Source: Megamerina dolium (Eukaryota > Arthropoda > Insecta > Diptera > Megamerinidae). From it: a stretch of DNA of 64,000 nucleotides. Every line of letters starts with the position of its first letter. Positions within the stretch are counted from its first letter, which is position 1. Where the stretch lies: positions 16,357,868-16,421,867 of the forward strand of contig OY978526.1 in the NCBI GenBank assembly GCA_963854835.1, given 5' to 3'. This document shows positions 57,465 through 64,000 of this stretch, one piece after another. Below the pieces are notes generated by a model that did not search any database, had not been told where the DNA came from, and saw only the letters and a list, made by a program, of their open reading frames with translations. The position numbers and the translations under genes are program-made.

Positions 57465-57690
57465 CCGTATGTCGTAGATTCAATTGTGACAACTTTTCAT
57501 ATCGAAAAGACTTTTCTTGACCTGGGTTGCCACCTCTAGGCAAGCGATTGGCAATTCTTCTGGCAATAACACTTTGCCAATAAAGGCTTCTCAAAGAGTC
57601 AAAGAGAGAGAGCTCAGAAAAATCTGAAAGATTCTGCCTTTCGGAACCGGCTAATATAAGCATTCTAATACTAAAATTTCATTTCGTTAT
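57465..57690 (+). mobile_element. Old SINE copy (copy F)
   Basis: Starting near a decayed B box (GTCGTAGATTCAATTGTG), it follows copy A through AGGCAAGCGATTGGCAATTC, CAATAACACTTTGCCAATAA, GGAACCGGCTAATATAAG and ATTCTAATACT. It is more diverged than copies A-C and lacks the tRNA-like head and tail. Confidence 0.7.
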
Positions 57691-58410
57691 TACTCCGTTA
57701 GTTATAGATTTAGCTATACAAAAGGAACAGTTTATTGGTTTTTTAAAGGCATTAATTTTATAATGGAAAGTGTTTGATTTAGGAAAGTCGCATCAGGGGA
57801 ACTGAATATGATTTTTTAGGAGCTCGTTCAATTTTCAACAAGCTGTAACTTTTAAAAATCAAACAATCAAAAAATGTGGTAAGATAATAAAAAGCATTTT
57901 GGCAGTTCTAAAATGGTTACGAAAAATACGTTCTTTTTTCTGTCCCGAGAACGTTTCAACATAATTTATCAAACTAGGGGTGAAATACAATTTCCTTGTG
58001 TGTTTGACTATATATTCTTTGAAGAAAGCAATGTGAAATTTTCAAGCATTTGCTTTTCCACTTCAAGGCATTTGATCCCGAAACACATTTATGATAAGTT
58101 TTTACAGAAGTCAAATGTTCCGATAAATGCTTTATTTTGACTTGGGCAACATTCCGTTTGGAGAAAATATGGAAAAATTCCCAATTGTATTTTCTGTGTA
58201 GATCTTTGAATCGCAGAGGTGTATCTCATCGGCTGAGGTATGTACTGCGGTATTGAATCTAATATGAGTATTTTGTCTATGGCGTTAAAGGCGTGTTATT
58301 TTTCCTGTTCGCAAAAGGAAGTACTTATAACTGCTCAACTTTCTTATATTTGAAACACTGCAGCTAAAATTGTACCATAGAGTTTTTGCTTTACTTTGCA
58401 TCACATCATA

Positions 58411-59702
58411 AAGCGTGATCCATTTCGAGGTTCCCTACTTTTTAAAAGAAAAAAACACAGAAAATTCAAATTGAATGGGGAATGTTTATTATCATTTGAA
58501 ATAACATTCTTTGGCATTTATTTTTTGAAGATTATGTCTTTCAAATGTTGGCCGCTACTGCGTCTCAGATGGTCCATCCGTTGAGTCCAATTTTCGATGA
58601 CTCGTTCGAGCATTTCGACTGGTAACTGGCGAATGACACGCGTGATGTTTTGTTCCAAGGCCTAAATCGAAGCGGGTTTGTCCGCATAAACTTTAGACTT
58701 TACATATCCCCACAGGAAAAAGTCTAACGGTGTGATATCACACGATATTGGTGGCCAATCGACCGGCCCAAAACGTGAAATTATCTGCTCACCGAAGTGT
58801 TCTCTCAATAAATCCATTGATTGATGCGATGTGTAGGAAGTGGCGCCGTCTTGTTGAAACCAAATGTCGCCGAGATTACGAGCTTCAATTTCAGGCATCA
58901 AATAGTCGGATATCATGGCACGGTCGCCATTACGTTCCCACCGGCATCATTTTTGAAGAAATATGGACGGATGATTCCACCGGTCTACAAACCACACCAA
59001 ACCGTTGTTTTTTCTGGATAAAGTGGCAGCTGTTGAATCTCTTCAGGTTGCTCTTCGTCCTAAATGTGGCAATATTGCTTGTTTACATACCCATTGAGCC
59101 AGAAATGGGCCTCATCGCTGAACAAAATTTGGCTAGAAAACGTCGGATCTTCTTTGAACTTTTCAAGAGCCCATAGAACGAAGCGATGTCGCTTGGGAAG
59201 GTCAGGCGGATTCAGTTCTTGCACAAGCTGTATTTTATACGCTTTCAATTTAAGATCTCGACGTAAAATGCGGCAAGTCGTTCCATACGTCAATTCGAGT
59301 TGCTGCGAACAGCGAAGAATTGACTCTCCACAGTCTTCGTGTACACTCTCAGCTACGGCCGCTATATTTTCTTCACTGCGTGCTGGACGTGGTCTATTCG
59401 GTCGAATATTATCCAATAATGAATGCTAGGTCTCAAGATGGGTAATGGTGTTGCGAATAGTACGCTCAGTAGGCCGATTATGTTGACCATAAGTTGAACG
59501 AAGTCCACGGAACACATTCCTCACAGAACGTGAATTTTCGTAATAAAGTTGAACGATTTGTAAACGTTGTTCAGGAGTAAGTCTTTCCATGATGAAATGC
59601 CAAACAATACTAAACAAAAATAACATGACAGCATGGCACGACTAACACGTGAGCTGTCAAAAAAAGGCTATTGAAAAAAGTATGCCTACTTGAATCACCC
59701 AA
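58411..59702 (-). mobile_element. rosa-like DD41D mariner element, 1292 bp
   Basis: The ends AAGCGTGATCCA (58411) and the complement of TGAATCACCCAA (59702) form short imperfect inverted repeats and are flanked by TA (58409-58410 and 59703-59704). The transposase is on the minus strand (separate entry). DD41D spacing marks the rosa-type branch of the mariner superfamily, first described in tephritid flies; the assignment rests on the spacing and needs a tree to confirm. Confidence 0.85.
58662..59617 (-). pseudogene. rosa-like transposase with in-frame stops and a frameshift
   Basis: Minus strand, from the Met at about 59589 (MERLTPEQRLQIVQLYYENS). Then VRNVFRGLRSTYGQHNRPTE and THLET, a TAG at 59423-59425, NIRPNRPRPARSEENIAAVA, RRDLKLKAYKIQLVQELNPP, ILFSDEAHFWLNGYVNKQ (first Asp), a TAG replacing the Trp expected after CHI at about 59057, IQQLPLYPEK, a frameshift, DIWFQQDGATSYTSHQSMDL (second Asp) and CDITPLDFFLWGYVKSK (third Asp). 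Exactly 41 residues separate the last two Asp. All three catalytic residues survive, but two stops and one frameshift kill the ORF. Confidence 0.88.
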
Positions 59703-59704
59703 TA

Positions 59705-60735
59705 TAAAGCAAAATGCAATTGTGTATTTGACTAAACGTTTAACAGAAATCATTTATTAATTGCCGTTTGCATTCAATTAACATACACTTTTAACAACAA
59801 CAACAAGTCCAGCACCAATAAAATTTGTAATCGACATCGAACAATATGCATTTAATGTATGTATACGCACAATGGATCGTTCGATTGCCTCTTTAAATAG
59901 CCAAAGTACTCCGAACGTTTGTATCGTTGTACTTAAATGTATTGATGACAACAATCCAGTGGCAATAACATTGAAAATCCATTAAAATTGCTTGCCTTTG
60001 AATTTTTACCATCTTTGGTGATACATAACAACGAACAGCAACAGCAGTGCCAAACTATTAAAAGTAAGTATTTAGTACAAACGAACAAACAAATGCATAT
60101 GTACTCCATATGTGTGAAAATGTATGATGACACACACACCCATGCACAGCCACTCACACAAGGACAACAATGTGAAAAACATGGCAACAACAATGATGGT
60201 TAACCTTTTGGCATGCATTCAAGTATGTCCACTCGACTGTGTACCAAAAACAAGTTAAAACAGGAATATGCATAGGCACCTACAGACTACATTGCAATGT
60301 ATTGAGAAGGTGTGAATATGGAACAAATAAATCGTAGCACAATCATAAAAATGGCGGTAGTATTGATACTCACAACTGTTATTATTTTTATTGTGCGAAA
60401 ATCATTTAACAAGCACAACGCTTAAATTACATTGAATGTCACAACCACTCTAACAAATGTACTATATCCGCGTCTAGTAAACATTGACGCGTGGAGTGCA
60501 TTGAACGTGAACCAAATGTTGCTAGATGTGATAAAGCTCCAAGAAATGGGTAAACACTTCCAAGGAGTCGCCGCTAGAGGCCTAATTTGTTATCCTCCAC
60601 AATATTTTTTCAAAACTTTTGTACAAACTGTCTCCAGCCCTTCGGAGACATTCCCTACAAGTAAAGTATATGACGGATCTCCATTCATTTTTGTTATTCA
60701 ACATTTCCGCCGATCATTTTTAACACATACTCGTA
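59705..60735 (+). other. Intergenic stretch without recognised gene
   Basis: It holds CA and CAA microsatellites and a 106-codon ORF at 60432-60752 that I do not recognise. That ORF runs into the SINE head, and its start lacks a coding signature, so I do not call it a gene. Less AT-rich sequence at 60440-60720 may be old mobile DNA adjoining the mariner relic at 61.1-61.9 kb. Confidence 0.5.
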
Positions 60736-60738
60736 GCA

Positions 60739-61105
60739 AATGGGTGCCGTAGCTCAGTGGTTAGTGTGTTCGCTGTCTTATCTGTAGGTCGTGGTTCAAT
60801 CCCCGGCTGATGCATAACAAATTTAATATCGATAAGATATTTCTTTCGAATGGTACCCACCTGTCGGCAAGCAAATGGCAATTCTTCCGACAGTAACAAC
60901 TTGCCATGAAAAAGCTTCTAAAAGAACTCTGTGACAAAACTCAGAAAAAGTGATGTCACAAGTATTCTGCCGTTCGGAACCGGTTAAAATAAGTAGGCCC
61001 ATTCTAATACTGTCCAAATTTAAGACTCACAACAGTAATGGAAGAGAAGCTCGGCCAATGAGCCCTTTGGGGCTTTAAGTGCCACATATTTATTTTTTTT
61101 TCTTT
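60739..61105 (+). mobile_element. tRNA-derived SINE, full-length copy (copy A)
   Basis: It is bracketed by a perfect 12-bp target-site duplication ATACTCGTAGCA (60727-60738 and 61106-61117). The 5' tRNA-like head carries an A box TAGCTCAGTGG (60750-60760) and B box GGTTCAATCCC (60793-60803), spaced as in tRNA genes. An unrelated body of about 250 bp follows, then a 3' end reading TTAAGTGCCACATATTTATT and a T-run. The head cannot fold into a clean cloverleaf with paired acceptor arms, so it is not a working tRNA. It is the reference for copies at 12.4, 23.1, 28.4, 34.1 and 57.5 kb. Confidence 0.88.
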
Positions 61106-61875
61106 ATACTCGTAGCATAATACTCACCGTTGATTGTTTTTCCTTTTTGAAGATAATCAATAAAAATTATCCCCCGTGCATCCCAAAAAACAGACACCTT
61201 GCCTGCAGATGAAACTGTCTTCACATTCTTTGGACACGATTCTCCCCTTTCAACTCACTGTTTTGACTGCTCCTTTGTCTGAGGTGTGAAGTAGTAGATC
61301 CATGTCTCATTCATGGTTACGAATCGACGCAAAAACTCGGCTTTATTACTGTGAAACATCGCCAAACACTCTATAGAAATATCTTCACGATGCACTTTTT
61401 GAAATACCTGTAATTTCACCTAGCTCATATACCTTCAGCCGGCGATCATCCAATACCATTTTGTGGATTTTCTTATCCGTTTCTGGCGTGGCCACCTCAA
61501 TTGGTCGCCCACTACGGTGTTCGTCTTGGCAGCTCGTACGACCTCGTTTAAACTCTGCCACCCAATATTTTATGGTCGTAAACGAAGGTGCAGACTCCCC
61601 CAGAGTAGAATCTAGTTCGGCTTTAATATTCGTTGGACTGAGACCTTTTGAAATGAAAGTATTGAATTACATAATGATGACCAATTTTTTCCATGTTTAC
61701 AAATTCACTGAGGTCGTTAACTTTCGATGGCTCCAAAAAAAAAATACTAAACAACGTGGCTTCTTGAAACTTAAAACATATGTTTTATTAGGTTGCCACT
61801 TTTCACCAAAGTAATTTTTTTCAAACTACTGCCGCCATCTATATGTCAGGACTGGTTGTTCTGGGACCGCCCTCG
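61106..61875 (-). mobile_element. Mariner relic (irritans-like), 3'-truncated, hit by a SINE
   Basis: The minus-strand 5' end CGAGGGCGGTCCCAGAAC is followed on the + strand by TA (61876-61877). Met at 61692-61694 begins MEKIGHHYVIQYFHFKGLSP, then LGESAPSFTTIKYWVAEFKR, SGRPIEVATPETDKKIH and DRRLKVYELGEITGIS. A deletion then leads to FLRRFVTMNETWIYYFTPQT (first Asp changed to Asn: NETW instead of DETW), a stop, GRVSVFW-like SAGKVSVFWDARGIIFIDYL and GKTINGEYYATSI. There the SINE copy A interrupts it and no further transposase is recognised. It is inactive by substitution, stop and deletion. Confidence 0.78.
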
Positions 61876-62790
61876 TAACTACAGCTTTCAGGGATGCTTC
61901 CTTGTGATCGATAAATAACCTCATGGCTGCGCAGAAATCGTCTCTAGATTATTATTTATAGAATATCTGTGATCACTACGATCGCAAATTACTTACCCAT
62001 ACTCATTGGATTTGGTAGACTACAATATTGAATGAATAGGGAATGAATACAACATGTTGACTTCATAGTTGAACTCATTATGAATAAGTGAAAATATAAT
62101 CATAATCGATTTGAATACTTTCAGACTCTTACAAACATATCGTAGTTTTCCTCCACTTTCCACATTCTGAATAATCAAAATATAACTCACTGGCTCATTG
62201 CATTTTAATTTATTTTAGCCAAAAGGTAAATTCATTAATTGGTCTAATAAATTGAAAAAAGTATATGTATTTTCATAGTGGAGGATACATAATTTGACAT
62301 ACACATACCATATGTAAGTGGAAATGAAAGTCTAAAAGTAGACTAATGTTGTTTTTACCACGGTCATCAACACCACTGCTACGGCTACGTACATATTACT
62401 TACATACTACATACTGTTTACTATGTACACGCGCCACGTATAAATTCAATGTTTACGGAACTGAATATGTCCCACGATTATTGATTGAATTAATTAATTA
62501 ATTTCGAGATTTAATTTCATGGATTTGAAATGCACATTCATACAGTTGAATGTTCAGTTCTGTACATATAACTAGGAATATATATATATATATACATTAA
62601 TACATATACTAATATAAAAGCATACACTTAATCAGAGTATGCGCACGAATGCACATCATATGCGTGTATAATAACTTTGTTTACAACAACAACAATAGCA
62701 ACAATAAAGTGCGTTCTGAATACACATATTCGCACAAGTGTGTATGGTATATGCATACAACTGTTAATGATATCTCTATATGTTTGAATT
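61876..62790. other. Intergenic, no gene seen
   Basis: A short stretch at 61905-61960 (TAACCTCATGGCTGCGCAGA, CGTCTCTAGATT) resembles the family-2 repeat text near 30770. The rest is AT-rich with small TA runs (62578-62594). No coding potential was recognised. Confidence 0.5.
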
Positions 62791-62792
<2 letters not shown>

Positions 62793-62872
<80 letters not shown>

Positions 62873-62884
62873 ATATATATATAT
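62793..62884. repeat. (TA)n array
   Basis: About 90 bp of TA with one phase slip; it yields poly-Ile/Tyr artefact ORFs on both strands. Confidence 0.95.
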
Positions 62885-63249
62885 TCATTTGTTTTCTGTA
62901 TTATTCTTACCATGAAAATGTTAAATTAATTGAAATTTAATGGTAAACTTTTTTTTTATTAATAATTTTTGTTGCAAAACTTTCACTTTGTACTTCCGTA
63001 TTTTTAATTGTAAATATAAATACATCATATAAAGTTATTTAGGGTTTATATGGTAAGCAAGCACAATGCATTTATTTGCTACAAAATTCTACCCTTTTTT
63101 TCTCTTTTTCCTTTTCTATCTTTCTTGTACAGAGTCCTATAAACCCACAATGTCACCGTGGAAATAAACTTGGCGCATTGTACAGTGCATGTCTGTCAAA
63201 AGCCTCGCACGGTAAATTGAACAAATGTTGAGATATTTCAACGAAATTC

Positions 63250-64000
63250 AGCATGAAATATATATGATCCAAATACTATATTGAAAATGGGCATGATTAA
63301 TTAACTATCACGTCTACATGGATAAATCAAAGCGAATAACCTCGGAGAGGAGAGAACTATATTTCCGACATAGATTAGTATTGTATAAACAAATAATTTC
63401 GTAATTACGCCCATTATTTAATGTAGGTCACATACAATATTGTAAATAGTTTTTAAATTATAATCATTATTTTGTAGTATTTCGCAAAAGGCAAACCATA
63501 TTCGATATCTATATTAATGTAGGAGTAAAACAATAAATGGACGAACCATGGCCACTATTTGATGTACGATAGCTCCAATACAAAGACATTGCTACGATGT
63601 ACTTATTGATATCACTACATACTCCTGACAAATAAAGGATAAACAGTCTTATAATAAAAATTAATGCATATTCACTAGTTAAGAGTTTTCTTTAAAAATG
63701 GGCGCAAAACACTTACCTTTTTACCCACAAAAACTTAATATTTTCACCCATTGAATTATGTATGTGTATGTTGCTTAAATTAACCTATAATCCAAGGGTA
63801 CGGAAGGGATTGATATTGGGCATGATCGGTCAATAGCCACGCCCACACCAAGCATTCAAAACGACTAAACTCGGAATTTTGAAAATCTTGAACTTGCTAT
63901 AACTCACTTAATAAACCATCTGGACCAACTATATTTAGCAAGTGGAGTTATATTATACTGCTACATAACCTTGCCAAAGACGGGAGAGCCACGCCTACTT
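63250..64000 (-). repeat. Diverged family-1-like repeats to the window end
   Basis: Scattered hallmarks such as AAAATGGGCATGATTAATTA (about 63283), TAATTACGCCCATT (about 63403), ATGATCGGTCAATAGCCACG (about 63820) and GAGCCACGCCTACTT at the end recall the GGGCGT and CCACGCCTACCT words of the family-1 units. Spacing is irregular, so these are decayed or a related family. No gene is present in 62890-64000. Confidence 0.4.

Noticed and set aside
58748..59429. Plus-strand ORFs over the rosa-like element
   Set aside because: Antisense of the transposase, whose minus-strand frame has the DDE motifs.
60739..60812. Possible functional tRNA gene at the SINE head (also 12351 and 34232)
   Set aside because: A and B boxes are present, but the acceptor arms do not pair, the anticodon arm is unclear, and the sequence continues into a repeated body with target duplications.
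61461..61814. 117-codon plus-strand ORF
   Set aside because: It is the antisense of the mariner transposase N-terminal half.

Overview
This AT-rich, intron-rich eukaryotic DNA looks like a higher fly (Brachycera), most probably a tephritid fruit fly. The reasons are a recognisable orthologue of Drosophila crossveinless-c, the short intron and splice-site style, and a rosa-like DD41D mariner of a kind described from Ceratitis and relatives. The species call is inference; the fly call is firm.

One gene fills about 80% of the window, on the + strand. It is cv-c (RhoGAP88C; DLC1/STARD8/STARD13 family), encoding a Rho GTPase-activating protein with SAM, RhoGAP and START domains. I could thread 13 coding exons with correct GT/AG sites and compatible phases (274-1098, 15293-16251, 16508-17609, 17713-17755, 38172-38243, 48878-49029, 49086-50129, 50196-50341, 50405-50997, 51059-51548, 51614-51886, 51946-52125, 52204-52318). 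They sum to exactly 1998 codons including the stop. The long isoform begins upstream of the window. A second, 43-codon first exon lies inside the 20-kb intron (24950-25079). It joins the SAM exon in phase and gives a 1064-residue short isoform that lacks the low-complexity N-terminal half. A possible alternative terminal exon lies at 20268-20362.

Three very large introns (14.2, 20.4 and 10.6 kb) carry nearly all the repeats. The 3' cluster of nine exons is compact, with introns of 56-78 bp. After the stop at 52316-52318 there is about 1.7 kb of AT-rich presumed 3'UTR with several AATAAA signals. The rest (54.4-64 kb) is intergenic and full of mobile elements.

Mobile DNA: a 1.23-kb mariner with perfect 28-bp terminal inverted repeats but a frameshifted transposase (54484-55712); a decayed rosa-like DD41D element (58411-59702); at least five further mariner-superfamily relics; the 3' end of an RTE-like non-LTR retrotransposon (2158-2620); a TIR-bearing MITE at a TTAA site (46297-46968); and six copies of what appears to be a tRNA-derived SINE family. 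Two SINE copies have perfect 12-bp target-site duplications, and one of them is nested inside a mariner relic. Two families of about 150-bp, partly tandem, dispersed repeats occur at several loci, and there are three long (TA)n arrays. I saw no rRNA, no functional tRNA, no CRISPR array and no second host protein gene.
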